64,000 bases of DNA from Hungatella sp. GTDB lineage: Bacteria > Bacillota > Clostridia > Lachnospirales > Lachnospiraceae. Each line of letters opens with the position of its first letter. Position 1 is the first letter of the stretch. This document shows, one piece after another, positions 7,546 to 19,003 of the stretch. A program made the position numbers and the translations under genes. A model generated the notes under the pieces. It was not told the origin of the DNA and did no database searches. It saw nothing but the letters and a program-made list of their open reading frames with translations. The stretch covers positions 1-64,000 of the forward strand of contig JAAWHU010000005.1 in assembly GCA_022796015.1 (NCBI GenBank). Direction: 5' to 3'.

Positions 7546-10144
7546 GTGGTGCAGTATCAGAAATTATATGAGGACAGGGATGTGGATTTGAAGGGCAGGG
7601 CATCCATGATCGGGGTGGAGGAGCCGGTATGGCACAGAAGGCCTGAGAAGGAGCTGGATGAGAAGAGCCTTCAAAGGGTGCAGGACCGGTTCGATCAGGA
7701 TGGGCTGCCGGTGTTTCGGAAGGTGTTTGAGACGGAGGGGGAGGTGAAGGAGGCTCTTCTGGACATGACAAGCCTGGGAGTGTTCCATGTGTATATGAAC
7801 GGCAGGGCCGTGACAGGAGAACACGGGCTTCGGGAGGAGTTCAATCCGGGCTGGACAGATTATAGAAAACGCCTTCTCTGCGTCAGGTACGATGTGACGT
7901 CCTATGTGCACCCCGGCAGAAACTGTATTCTGGCAGTAGTGGCAGGGGGCTGGTGGCAGGGGAGGATCTCCTTCGGCACCTACGGCAGGCGGGAGCTGGG
8001 GCTCTGGGGCTGTCTGGACATAAGGGATGAGAGGGGCTTTCGGCGCTTGGCTACAGGGACGGACTGGGCCGGGCTGTGGACCGGGCCGGTGCGGTGTTCC
8101 GATATCTGGGATGGGGAGGTCTATGATGGGAGGGAGGACTCCTATGAGGACATGTCCCATCCGGAATATGATGGGAGGGTCTTCGGGCCGGTTCACGTGG
8201 TGGAGTCAGGCCGGGGATATGAGGGAAAGATCACGCCCTGGATAGGCCCTAAGATCCAGGTCAGGCCCCAGCTTGAGAGACGGCCTGTGAGGGCTGTTAT
8301 AAGCCGCGGGACAGAAGACAACAAAACCGATTACGGCCGCCTTGCCGTGACAGAGACCATGGAATCATGGCCTCCCGGGATGCCCATTCTTTTATCTCCC
8401 GGTCAGACCCTTACTGTGGATATGGGTCAGAACATGGTGGGATGGCAGTATCTGAGGGCCAAGGCAAGGGCAGGAACCAGGCTGGTGTTCCGGTTCGGGG
8501 AGATGGTAAATGACAGCGGCCTTCTGTCAAGGGGAAATGATGGGCCTGAGGGTTCCGTGTATACGGCGAATTATCGGAGCGCCAGATCCCTGGGACAGTA
8601 TATCTTCGGAGGGAAGGAGGAGCCGGAGGAGTATTGTCCCTATTTCACCTACTATGGGTTCCGGTATCTGGAATTGACGGCAGACGGGCCTGTGGAGCTT
8701 TATGAGCTCCGGGGCCAGGTTGTGGGTTCGGTTATCAGAAGGACGGGAAGCCTGGAGACCTCCCATGAAGGAGTGAACCGGCTCATAAGCAACATATTCT
8801 GGGGGCAGATGGGCAATTATTTTTCCGTGCCTACGGACTGCCCCCAGCGCAACGAGAGACTGGGGTGGACCGGGGACGCCCAGGTGTTTTTCAGGACAGC
8901 CTCCTACAACGCAGACGTGGAGGACTTTTACTGGAAATGGCTTCAGGATGCCAGGGACAGCCAGAACGAGGAGGGGGGGGTATCCCGATGTGATTCCCTA
9001 TACCAGGGTTATCCGTTACGGCAACGGGGCATGGGCGGACGCCTGTATTCTCATACCCTACCGGATGTATATTCAGTACGGCAGCAGGGACATTCTTCAG
9101 GTGTCCGTAGATTCCATGGAGAGGTATATGGAATTTTTGGGAAGGTACGGACTGGAGGGGCCCAATGTGGAGTATGGAGACTGGCTGGCCTATGAGCCTA
9201 CGGATAACCGCTTTGTATCCTTGGCTTACTATGCCTATGACGCCATGGTTATGGCAAAGATAGAAAGGATCCTTGAACGCCGGGACAAGGCCGTGGAATA
9301 CCAACTTCTCTACCAGGAGATCCGCCGGGAATTTATGAGGCGCTACGGCAGGGAGGAAGGACTTTTAAAGGAACAGAGCCAGACCGCTTACCTGTTGGCC
9401 CTTATGGCTCATCTTCTCCCAAGGGAAAAGGAAAAACAGGCAGCGGAGATTTTGGCAAAGAAGATTGAGGACAACGGTTACCGCCTGAGCACCGGGTTTG
9501 TGGGCACCGGAATCCTTATGCAGACCTTAAGCCGGTACGGGAACCATCACATGGCATACAACCTGCTTATGCAGAGGGACAATCCATCCTGGCTCTACAG
9601 CGTAGATCAGGGTGCCACCACCATCTGGGAGCGATGGAACTCCTACAGAAAGGATCAGGGATTCGGCGATGCGGCCATGAATTCCTTCAACCACTATGCC
9701 TACGGCTGTGTGGGTGAGTGGATGTACCGGTATATGGCAGGCATTGATACCATAGAGGAACGCCCCGGTTTTGAGGTGGTGCTTCTTAGGCCTCAGCCTG
9801 ATACAAGAACCTTTGTCCCCAAGGGAGAGAACCGGATCACCTGGGTGAGGGCATCCTATGAAAGCCCCAGGGGCTTGATTCAGGTGTGGTGGCAGTGGAG
9901 AGATGGAGTCTTTGACTACGAAGTCACATTGGAAGAAGGCATAGAAGCAGTTCTCTGCCTGCCTGAGACAGGCCAGGAAAGCCAGGTGGAGATTAACGGG
10001 AGACAGATCCAGTGGAAGACCGGGGAGAGGATTGCCCTTAAGGGGGAAAGGCGGCAGGAGAGCTCTCCCTCAAAAAGCCCTCTGCCCATTAGGGTACGCA
10101 TGCGCCCGGTTCCCTCCCGGGAGGCCCCTCTGCCCGCCTCCTGA
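7546..10144 (+). pseudogene. GH78 alpha-L-rhamnosidase split by a one-base frameshift
   Basis: Two overlapping frames (7546-9195 and 8948-10144) together encode about 865 residues of one bacterial alpha-L-rhamnosidase, which removes terminal L-rhamnose from plant glycosides and polysaccharides. Frame 1 contains the beta-sandwich domains and the start of the (alpha/alpha)6 barrel, with the GH78 acid-motif region DCPQRNERLGWTGDAQVF. Frame 2 continues exactly in register with YPDVIPYTRV, and carries the second catalytic region, GATTIWERWNS. The break is at the run of eight G at 8973-8980; seven G would restore one reading frame. Start GTG 7546 or 7549 follows AAAGGAGG. As read, neither half has both catalytic regions, so the gene is inactive unless slippage, phase variation or a sequencing error explains the extra base. 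Confidence 0.85.
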
Positions 10145-10159
10145 AGAAAAAACCGACGA

Positions 10160-10188
10160 TTGACTATTATAAACCACCATGGTAAAAT
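10160..10188 (+). promoter_or_regulatory. Promoter of the LysR gene
   Basis: TTGACT, 17 bases, TAAAAT. An in-frame ATG at 10179 lies inside this promoter, which is one reason for placing the LysR start at 10257. Confidence 0.6.
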
Positions 10189-10256
10189 GTGAAAAAATAA
10201 CAGGTAACAGCGAAAGAGCCTTATCTGCCTCACTGGCAGAGAGCCGGGAGGATACC

Positions 10257-11213
10257 ATGGATAAAGATATTGACTATGTAATTGCCGTGGCAGAGTGCAG
10301 AAGTATTTCAAAGGCAGCGGAACTTTTGTATATCAGCCAGCCTTCGTTGAGCTGTTATATCTCCAAGCTGGAACAGGATCTGGAATTGAAATTATTCTCC
10401 CGCACCGGTTTCGGAGTGAGTCTGACAGAGGCAGGGGAGGTCTATGTGTCCTATGCAAAGGAGATCAAAGGGCTTCAGAGCACTATGGCCAGAAAGCTGC
10501 ACCAGATGAAGCTGGAGGAGCATTCCAGGCAGATCAGCGTCTGCATGACACTGAACACGGGAACTCTGCTGACAGGGCAGATTGCAGAAGAGTTCCGCAA
10601 AAAGTATGCCGGCGTGCAGCTGGAGTTCATCAATGTAATGTCCAAGGATATTCAGAGGCGTTTAGAAGAAAGGAAATGCGATTTTGCCATAGGGCCTGAT
10701 GTGTGCGATCACAATGAATATGCTTACGACCTGATTACCAGAGAGCATTTTTTGCTGGCGGTTCCCGTAAAATATGATTTGGATTTTATGGCGGAGCATG
10801 TGGAAGGATTTCAATTCCCATGGATTGACATTACCCATCTGCCGAAGGTGGATTTTATTCTCCAGGAGGCTTCCTGTAATGTGAGGAAGCACATTGACCT
10901 GATTTTAAACAGATACGGCATAGCCATGCAGCCTGTGATGGAGGTTACCAATTCCATCCTCACCATCCAGGCAGCGGAGCGGCAGCTGGGATGCTGCTTT
11001 CTGTCGGAGTCCTTCCTTCCCTACATAACCAATCGAGATTCCTTGAGGTGTTACTGTGTGGGAGAGCCTGACGACGCGTCTACCAGCGGCGCCATCTATG
11101 CCAGGGACAGGCAGCTGACAGCCCCGGAGAAATACTGCATTGCCTGTATCGGCAGAATGCTGGTGAAGAGCAAGGACAGGATAAGAGAGGAATTTTTAAA
11201 GGGCGGGGTATAG
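10257..11213 (+). CDS. LysR-family transcriptional regulator
   Basis: 318 residues from ATG 10257, preceded by GGGAGG. The N-terminal winged helix-turn-helix is clear: ISKAAELLYISQPSLSCYIS, then LEQDLELKLFSR and TEAG. The remaining 230 residues form the usual two-lobed effector domain (ISVCMTLNTGTLLTG, IGPDVCD). It lies directly upstream of, and on the same strand as, the SLC13-type carrier and serine hydrolase genes, which it may control. A perfect terminator overlaps its stop codon, so it is not co-transcribed with them by default. A LysR gene on the same strand as its targets is less common than a divergent arrangement, so the target assignment is inference. Confidence 0.88.
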   Translation: MDKDIDYVIAVAECRSISKAAELLYISQPSLSCYISKLEQDLELKLFSRTGFGVSLTEAGEVYVSYAKEIKGLQSTMARKLHQMKLEEHSRQISVCMTLNTGTLLTGQIAEEFRKKYAGVQLEFINVMSKDIQRRLEERKCDFAIGPDVCDHNEYAYDLITREHFLLAVPVKYDLDFMAEHVEGFQFPWIDITHLPKVDFILQEASCNVRKHIDLILNRYGIAMQPVMEVTNSILTIQAAERQLGCCFLSESFLPYITNRDSLRCYCVGEPDDASTSGAIYARDRQLTAPEKYCIACIGRMLVKSKDRIREEFLKGGV

Positions 11214-11240
11214 CGTTAAGGCTATACCCCATGTTTTTTT
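11205..11240 (+). terminator. Intrinsic terminator overlapping the LysR stop codon
   Basis: A perfect 10-base stem (GGGGTATAGC / GCTATACCCC) with loop GTTAAG is followed by ATG and seven T. The 5' arm contains the TAG stop of the LysR gene. Confidence 0.9.
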
Positions 11241-11245
11241 GATAT

Positions 11246-11274
11246 TTGTTTCCAAAAGAATAAAAGAATATAAT
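11246..11274 (+). promoter_or_regulatory. Promoter of the SLC13-type carrier operon
   Basis: TTGTTT, 17 bases, TATAAT, just after the LysR terminator and about 75 bases before the carrier start. Confidence 0.6.
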
Positions 11275-11348
11275 AGAAATAACTTAAGTGATGCCGGCAT
11301 GATAAGAGAAGACTAAGGTAGGTTTTGCTTTTTCAAAGGAGGAAATAT

Positions 11349-12641
11349 ATGGGTTCTACAATGCTTTGGGCGTTTATAACACTGGTTATTTTTATTGTAA
11401 TACTGGCACTTCCAAAGATCCCTAACTGGATGACCTTTCTGTGCATGGCGCCGGTAGTGGTTTTTTCAGGAGTTATGTCGTCTTCGGACGTTTATGGGGT
11501 TCTCAACAGCTCCGGCCTGCACTTAATGATTATTATTTGTATGTTTTCCGGAATGATCGCGGCCACAGGCCTTGATGTTGTCATCGGCGATGCCATTGAC
11601 AAGATGACAGGCAGCGTAAAGGGAGAGAAGAAGGAAATGATGATTCTGGCTATTATCTATGTGGTGTCAGGGCTGGTTTCCTTCGTGCTTCAGAACAGCT
11701 ATGTGGCCATGGCATTCCTTCCTGTGCTGTTCAGTATTTCCAAGAGAAACAACATCAGCCACTCCAAGCTGATCCTGTTCGTCATTTACTCCACCACCTT
11801 GGGCGGCGCCTGTACCCTTATCGGTACTCCAACCAATGTGTACGCCAACACGGCCTTGGAGGAGGCTGGCCTGGAACTCTTCGGCATGCTGGATTTTGCC
11901 TGGGTAGGACTTCCCATCTTCCTCATCGGCGGCCTCTACATGGTCATCATGAACCGCTGGTGCCCATCCTATGAGGAGACGGTTCCCACAGGGACAGGTA
12001 CGGAGATGAGGGAGCTGACTGCCGAGCAGAAGAACAAACAGAAGATCGTGGGCCTTTGCTTTGCAGGCTTTGTCATCGCCATGATCGCAGAGTCCTTCTT
12101 TAAGATCAAATGCAACCCCAACTTTATCGGCTACGGACTTATTGCCGTGTCTGTGCTGACCACCATCGTTACACCTAAGGAGGTAATGTCCTCCCTCAAT
12201 GCAGAGCTGATTCTGTTCTGTGCAGGTATTAACCTTCTGATTGCAGTTATGAAGATCAGCGGCCTGGGGGATGTGTTCGGAGGCGCGGTGCTGTCCATAC
12301 TGGGCGACAACAGAAATCTGTACTTTATCACTGCCGTGCTGTTCATCGGTTCCGCCATTATGACATCCTTTATGAACAATATGGCGACGGCAGGAGTTCT
12401 TGCCCCCATCGGCATCTCCATAGCCAACGCCCTGGGAGCCAATCCTCAGGCTATCGTGCTGGCCATCGCCATCGGTTCGGGATGCTCTTATTTGACGCCG
12501 ATTGCTTCCGGCACCAACCAGAACATGGTGATCTTCTCCAACTTAAAGTTTACGGACTTTGCCAAATTCGGCTGGCCCCTGGTAATTATCAGCCTGGTTT
12601 GCTGCGTTGGTATTCTGCCCTTGGTATTCCCGTTCTTCTAA
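11349..12641 (+). CDS. SLC13/ArsB-superfamily (DASS-like) membrane carrier
   Basis: 430 residues with about 11-12 hydrophobic helices. ATG 11349 follows AAAGGAGGAAA. Repeated re-entrant loop motifs of the ion transporter superfamily are visible: GTPTNVYA near residue 166 and SGTNQN near residue 392, the paired Ser/Thr-Asn motifs that bind Na+ and carboxylate in SLC13 proteins. Such proteins move di- or tricarboxylates, sulfate or other anions with sodium. The gene is 33 bases upstream of a beta-lactamase-like hydrolase and downstream of a LysR regulator. Together these suggest uptake and hydrolysis of an anionic ester or amide, but the substrate is unknown. Confidence 0.82.
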   Translation: MGSTMLWAFITLVIFIVILALPKIPNWMTFLCMAPVVVFSGVMSSSDVYGVLNSSGLHLMIIICMFSGMIAATGLDVVIGDAIDKMTGSVKGEKKEMMILAIIYVVSGLVSFVLQNSYVAMAFLPVLFSISKRNNISHSKLILFVIYSTTLGGACTLIGTPTNVYANTALEEAGLELFGMLDFAWVGLPIFLIGGLYMVIMNRWCPSYEETVPTGTGTEMRELTAEQKNKQKIVGLCFAGFVIAMIAESFFKIKCNPNFIGYGLIAVSVLTTIVTPKEVMSSLNAELILFCAGINLLIAVMKISGLGDVFGGAVLSILGDNRNLYFITAVLFIGSAIMTSFMNNMATAGVLAPIGISIANALGANPQAIVLAIAIGSGCSYLTPIASGTNQNMVIFSNLKFTDFAKFGWPLVIISLVCCVGILPLVFPFF

Positions 12642-12674
12642 AAAGCTGCCTGACAATAAAAGGAGACAAGAAAG

Positions 12675-14108
12675 ATGAAAAAAGAACTTGAATATTCCTA
12701 TCCGGAAAAGGAGGGGGTGGATTCTCGGCTCATTATGAATTTCTTAAATGAGGCGGAAAAGACCGGCAGCGAGATTCACGGCATTATAATTATAAGGCAT
12801 AATAAGGTAATCTTTGAGGCCTACAACGAGCCTTACCGGGCAGAGATTCCTCATATTATGCATTCCTTTACCAAATGTCTCACCAACACGGCAGTAGGAC
12901 TGGCATTTACCCAGGGGCTTTTGGACTTAGATGACCCCATTCTTAAGTTCTTGCCGGAATATGAGAAGGACGCCTCAGAATATCTGAAGCGGGCCACCAT
13001 CCGAAATCTTATTACCATGAGAAGCGGCCAGAGCCGGGGAATCGGAGGCAATGAGTGGAGGCCCTTAAAGACCAGCTGGCTTGACGCCTATTTCAAGGTT
13101 CCCTTTGTAAAGGAGCCGGGCAGCGAGTTTATCTACTCCAGCGGCAACAGCTACATTCTTTCCGCCATTGTTCAGCGGCTGACCGGAAGGACTTGCCGGG
13201 AGTACTTAAGGGAGAACATTACGGAAAAGATCGGAACCAATGATTTTGACTGGATGGTAAGCCCGGAGGGAATCTGTTCCGGGGGAAACGGAGTCAGCCT
13301 TACTGTGGAGGATATGGCGAGAATCGGCCTTTTGTACCTGAACAAGGGAGAATGGGAAGGGGAGCAGCTCTTGTCCCGGGAGTGGGTCGACTATGCCATG
13401 GGACGAAGGGATCTGATCCCGGCTCCGGAGGGAAGGAAGGAATATAATTTCCACTGGGAGCATGAGGGGGATTTGTGGGAGGCCAAAGGAATGTTCGGTC
13501 AGACCTGTGCCCTGATCCCGGAGCTTGACATGGTGGTTGCCTACACGGCTGCAGACGACAGATATGTGTTCTCCGGGATTCTCCAGAGAGAGCTGGCGGA
13601 TCAGGTGAAAAAAGGAGGGGCCCTGGAGGAAAAGAACGGGCAGATCTTAAAGGATAAGGGGCTGCGTATGACCCTGGAGAACAAGAACCGTTCCGCAGAG
13701 GGCCACTATGTGCCGGCAAAGCCGGAATACCGGTTTATCCTGGACGGCAGGACGGACCAGATCACGGAGATCAGCCTGATCCTGGGAGAAAAAGAGATCA
13801 TCTATGGAATCAGGGACCACAGAGGCTTCCATAAGGTTACGGCAGGAAAGGACTGCTGGCTTCATGGAGTGACCACTATGACAGGCGGCTATCTCCATCA
13901 TCAGTATGAGGTGGAAAAGGCCAGGGTATCTGCGTGCGCCTACTGGAGTGACAGGAATACGCTGATGATGGAGTGGAGATATCCGGAGATGGCATTTTTC
14001 GACCATGTATCCCTTACCTGGGAGGACGGAAGGGTGCGGATTAAGCGCTGGGTCAACATGAACTCGGAGGCTCTTGAGAGACCGGAGATAACCGTGGAGG
14101 CCGTGTAA
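12675..14108 (+). CDS. Class C beta-lactamase-related serine hydrolase
   Basis: 477 residues. The catalytic SxxK is SFTK (Ser64, Lys67), following IMH. The second motif is YSSGNSY near residue 155, in the position of the YxN. No signal peptide is present at the N-terminus, so the enzyme should be cytoplasmic. The last 150 residues (from about 325) form an additional beta-rich domain of unknown role. Members of this family act as esterases, amidases or D-amino acid peptidases more often than as true beta-lactamases. It is the second gene after the SLC13-type carrier, with a purine-rich ribosome binding site (AGGAGACAAG) in the 33-base gap, so it may act on the imported compound. Confidence 0.82.
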   Translation: MKKELEYSYPEKEGVDSRLIMNFLNEAEKTGSEIHGIIIIRHNKVIFEAYNEPYRAEIPHIMHSFTKCLTNTAVGLAFTQGLLDLDDPILKFLPEYEKDASEYLKRATIRNLITMRSGQSRGIGGNEWRPLKTSWLDAYFKVPFVKEPGSEFIYSSGNSYILSAIVQRLTGRTCREYLRENITEKIGTNDFDWMVSPEGICSGGNGVSLTVEDMARIGLLYLNKGEWEGEQLLSREWVDYAMGRRDLIPAPEGRKEYNFHWEHEGDLWEAKGMFGQTCALIPELDMVVAYTAADDRYVFSGILQRELADQVKKGGALEEKNGQILKDKGLRMTLENKNRSAEGHYVPAKPEYRFILDGRTDQITEISLILGEKEIIYGIRDHRGFHKVTAGKDCWLHGVTTMTGGYLHHQYEVEKARVSACAYWSDRNTLMMEWRYPEMAFFDHVSLTWEDGRVRIKRWVNMNSEALERPEITVEAV

Positions 14109-15685
<1,577 letters not shown>

Positions 15686-15686
<1 letters not shown>

Positions 15687-17047
15687 TGCGCGGAGTTGGA
15701 ATTACAAAAAATATCGATATGATTCAGGGGCCGATTTTTCGGTCCCTGGTGCTGTTTGCCCTGCCTCTTTTAGGCTCCAATATTTTTCAGCAGCTTTACA
15801 ACACCGTGGATACCATGATCGTGGGAAAGTATCTGGGGGACACTTCCCTGGCCGCCATAGGAGTGTGCGCGCCGATCTATGAACTGCTGGTGGGCTTTGC
15901 CCTGGGTATCGGCAACGGCCTGGCCATTGTGACTGCCAGAAGCTTCGGCTCCGGCAATCAGGAGCAGTTAAAAAAGTCTGTGGCCAGCTCTATGGTCATC
16001 GGCGTGGTGTCCTCCCTGGCCATCACCCTGATTGCCCAGGTAAGCTTATATCCCCTTTTAAGGGTGCTGAATACGCCGCCGGAGATCATTGACGAGGCTT
16101 ATGGGTATATTTCCACCGTGACCCTTTTTGTGGCGGTAATGTTTGCCTACAATCTCTGTGCCGGGCTATTAAGGGCCATCGGCAACAGCTTTATGCCTTT
16201 GGTGTTCCTGGTGATTTCCTCCTGCTTTAACATTGCCCTGGATATTGTATTTATCACAGGCCTGGGCATGGGCATCAAAGGGGCGGCAGTGGCTACGGTG
16301 ATTTCCCAGGGAATCTCGGTGGTATTCTGTCTCCTCTATATCTTCAAAAAGACCAGGATCCTGGTTCCGGAGAGAAGGCATTTTGCAGTGGAGAAGGAGC
16401 TGTACAAGGAGCTTTTAGGACAGGGATTTTCCATGGGATTCATGAGCAGCATTGTGTCCGCCGGCTCTGTAATCCTCCAGTACGGCATTAACGGGCTGGG
16501 ATATCTGATCATTGCCGCCCACACCTCCGCCAGAAAGATCTATGGCTTTTCCCTTATGCCGGTCGCTGCCATGGCCATGGCGTTCAGCACCTTTGTATCT
16601 CAGAACAAGGGCGCCAACCAGGGGCTGCGGATCCGGAAGGCCATCAAGATGGTGTATCTCTATGACGTGGCGGTGACCGTAGTGCTCACCTTGGTTATGT
16701 GGCTCTGGGCTCCAGCTCTGATAAAATGGATCTCCAGCTCCTCGGAGCCTGTGCTTTTGGACAACGGGGCCAACTATCTCCGGTTCGTAGGGCCTTTCTA
16801 TGCGGTCCTTGGAGTCCTTTTAGCTACAAGGTTTGCCCTTCAGGGTCTTGGACAGAAGCTTCTGCCCTTGATCTCCAGCATTATTGAGTTCTTCGGAAAG
16901 ATCATCTTCGTGGTTATTTTGATTCCCAGATTCGCCTATACGGCGGTGATTTTCTGCGAGCCCGTCATCTGGTGTATTATGGCCGCGCAGCTGGTCTATA
17001 CTTTTTACAGTGATGCATATATTAAATCTTTTAAAGAAAAAGGCTGA
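15686..17047 (+). CDS. MATE-family multidrug/toxin efflux transporter
   Basis: 453 residues, about 12 hydrophobic helices in two repeats. The N-terminus has the family's FALPLLGSNIFQQLYNTVDTM, placing it in the DinF/NorM-like MATE group common in Clostridia. The start ATG shares its A with the TGA of the GH1 gene, so the two are coupled. MATE proteins export cationic drugs or metabolites using Na+ or H+ gradients. Why it is tied to a glucosidase is not evident; removal of toxic aglycones released from glycosides is one possible reason (inference). Confidence 0.9.
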
Positions 17048-17061
17048 ATAGGGGGAAGATC

Positions 17062-17952
17062 ATGGAGACAGGACAGGGAGATCACAAGAAAGCAGCGCAG
17101 ACAGAAGAGAGAATGGGGCTGGTTCTGGAAGGCGGCGGCATGAGAGGCATTTATACTGCCGGTGTTCTGGACGTGCTTTTAAGGTACGGAATCTTATTTG
17201 ACGGAGTAATCGGAGTATCGGCCGGGGCCATTCACGGCTGCTCCTTCGTGTCGGGCCAGCTGGGCCGAGGCATCCGCTACTATAAAAAATACTGCCGGGA
17301 CCGGCGCTTTATGAGTTTTTACAATATGATACGGACGGGAGACCTTGTGGACGAGCAGTTTTGCTACCATGAGCTTCCCGAGATCTTGGATCCCTATGAT
17401 TATGAGGCATTTAACCGCTCCCTCACCAGATACTATGTGACCTGCAGCAATGTGGAGACAGGATGTGCAGAGTATCTTGAGATCACGGACATGAAAAAGC
17501 AGGTGGATCTTATGAGGGCATCGGCCTCTCTTCCCTATGTGTCCAGAATGGTGGAATGGGAGGGAAAGAAGCTTTTGGACGGCGGATGCACCGACAGTAT
17601 CCCGATCCGGGCCTTTATGAAAATGGGTTATGGAAGGAATGTGGTGGTGCTGACCCGCCCCAGAAGCTATGTGAAGGAACCGGAACGGGCCGTCCTTGCA
17701 AAGCTGTATTACAGGAAATACCCTGAATTTGCCAAGGCCCTTGGGATGCGGCATAAGGTGTACAACAATACGACTAAGCTTATCAGGCGGCTGGAGGAGG
17801 AAGGAAAGGCCTTCGTAATCGCCCCCGGTGAGGCTCTGGACATAGGAAGAACCTGTCATGATCCCGAGAAGATTCAGGAGGTTTATGATATAGGGGAGAA
17901 GGATGCCATCAGATGTCTGGGAAATTTGGAGGTGTTTTTGGAGAAGAGGTGA
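17062..17952 (+). CDS. Patatin-like phospholipase (RssA/YjjU type)
   Basis: 296 residues. The oxyanion-hole motif GGGMRG lies near residue 25, the nucleophile elbow GVSAG near 52, and the catalytic aspartate in LLDGGCTDS near 173, the full Ser-Asp dyad of patatin phospholipases. Length matches the YjjU/RssA subfamily. It has no signal peptide. It starts 15 bases after the MATE gene behind a purine-rich AGGGGGAAG sequence and closes the GH1 operon. It probably hydrolyses acyl esters of membrane lipids; the physiological substrate is unknown. Confidence 0.88.
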   Translation: METGQGDHKKAAQTEERMGLVLEGGGMRGIYTAGVLDVLLRYGILFDGVIGVSAGAIHGCSFVSGQLGRGIRYYKKYCRDRRFMSFYNMIRTGDLVDEQFCYHELPEILDPYDYEAFNRSLTRYYVTCSNVETGCAEYLEITDMKKQVDLMRASASLPYVSRMVEWEGKKLLDGGCTDSIPIRAFMKMGYGRNVVVLTRPRSYVKEPERAVLAKLYYRKYPEFAKALGMRHKVYNNTTKLIRRLEEEGKAFVIAPGEALDIGRTCHDPEKIQEVYDIGEKDAIRCLGNLEVFLEKR

Positions 17953-17965
17953 CTCACAACTGTTG

Positions 17966-18006
17966 GGAAGGGAGAGGGATTCCTATGAAGGGGCCCTCTC
18001 CCTTCC
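17966..18006. repeat. Perfect 13-base inverted repeat in a convergent gap
   Basis: GGAAGGGAGAGGG and CCCTCTCCCTTCC are exact complements separated by 15 bases, between the convergent patatin and DUF362 genes. It could serve as a bidirectional terminator, though neither side ends in a T run. Related pyrimidine-rich sequence (CCCTCTTCCTCCCC) follows about 20 bases later. Confidence 0.6.
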
Positions 18007-18052
18007 GGATGGCCCCCTGCATTCCCTCTTCCTCCCCAACAACAAGGTCCCT

Positions 18053-18916
18053 TTACAGGGCAATCAGCTCATATTCCCGGTTCCCATATCCCAGTTCTGC
18101 GGCAGCCTCCACGGTGTGAATGCCGTTTCTGGACTCGATGCGCTCAATGAGGTCGGCTTTCCCCGGGTCGTCGCTTGCGTATACCAGATCTAAGCAGGCC
18201 TGGTCCAAAGCGATGGGATCTAAAGAGGCAAGGATGCCGATATCCTTTATCTTGGGATCTTCTGCCACGGCGCAGCAGTCGCAGTCCACGGACATGTTGC
18301 ACATAATATTGATGAAGGCCATCTTCCCATGAAAATGAGCCACTATGGATTTGGCGGCATCTGCCATGGCCTCCAGGAAGGAGTCATGGTCTGCGGTCCA
18401 GATCTTCTCCGGCTCTCCGGCCCCGTGGATGTAGGCTTTTCCGAAGGAGGAGGCGATGCCGATGGAGATGTTCTTTAAAGCGCCGCCGAATCCGCCCATG
18501 GGATGGCCTTTAAAGTGGGACAGCACCAGCATGGAGTCATAGGAGGACAGGTGACTGCCCACATAGTTCTTCTGGATCTGCTTTCCGCCCTCTACGGGAA
18601 GCACCAGGTCTTCTTCTTCGTCCATAATATCTACCTGGGCAATATCGGTCCAGCCGTGAAACTTCATAGTCTCCCAGTGATCCTTGGTGGTGTTGCGCTT
18701 GCCGTCATAGGCGGTGTTGCACTCTACGATGGTGCCCTGAACCCGGTCGATAACAGGCTTTAAAAACGGAGGGCGGATAAAGTTCTGGTTGCCCACTTCG
18801 CCGGAGTGGAGCTTCACCGCTACCTTGCCCGGAAGGTTTATGCCAAGAGCCTCATACATGGAAACCACGGCTTCGCTGGTAAGATTCTTGGTAAAATAGA
18901 CTTTGGATTTTGCCAT
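18053..18916 (-). CDS. DUF362 domain-containing protein
   Basis: 287 residues. It contains typical DUF362 phrases: KVAVKLHSGEVGN, then HFKGHPMGGFGGALKNISIG around residues 134-153, and DPIALDQACLDLV near 235. Members bind or are fused to iron-sulfur domains; here a cysteine-rich CDCCAVAED segment remains but no full ferredoxin domain. The function is not established for stand-alone members. AGGAG precedes ATG 18916 by 9 bases, and a TTGACT/TATAAT pair with a long 19-base spacer lies upstream at about 18945-18975. The gene is convergent with the patatin gene and downstream of the deacetylase gene on the same strand. Confidence 0.82.
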   Translation of the reverse strand: MAKSKVYFTKNLTSEAVVSMYEALGINLPGKVAVKLHSGEVGNQNFIRPPFLKPVIDRVQGTIVECNTAYDGKRNTTKDHWETMKFHGWTDIAQVDIMDEEEDLVLPVEGGKQIQKNYVGSHLSSYDSMLVLSHFKGHPMGGFGGALKNISIGIASSFGKAYIHGAGEPEKIWTADHDSFLEAMADAAKSIVAHFHGKMAFINIMCNMSVDCDCCAVAEDPKIKDIGILASLDPIALDQACLDLVYASDDPGKADLIERIESRNGIHTVEAAAELGYGNREYELIAL

Positions 18917-19003
18917 ATGTTTGTTCTCCTGTTCTTTTTTCTCTATTATAAAGCCTAAAGCATAGTTTTAGTCAAGAGAAATTTGGACAAATGACAAAAA
19001 AGC

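Noticed and set aside
8948..9195. Programmed ribosomal frameshift in the rhamnosidase gene
   Set aside because: The site is a plain G run without a downstream stimulatory structure I could see, and GH78 genes are not known to need one; a mutation or read error is simpler.
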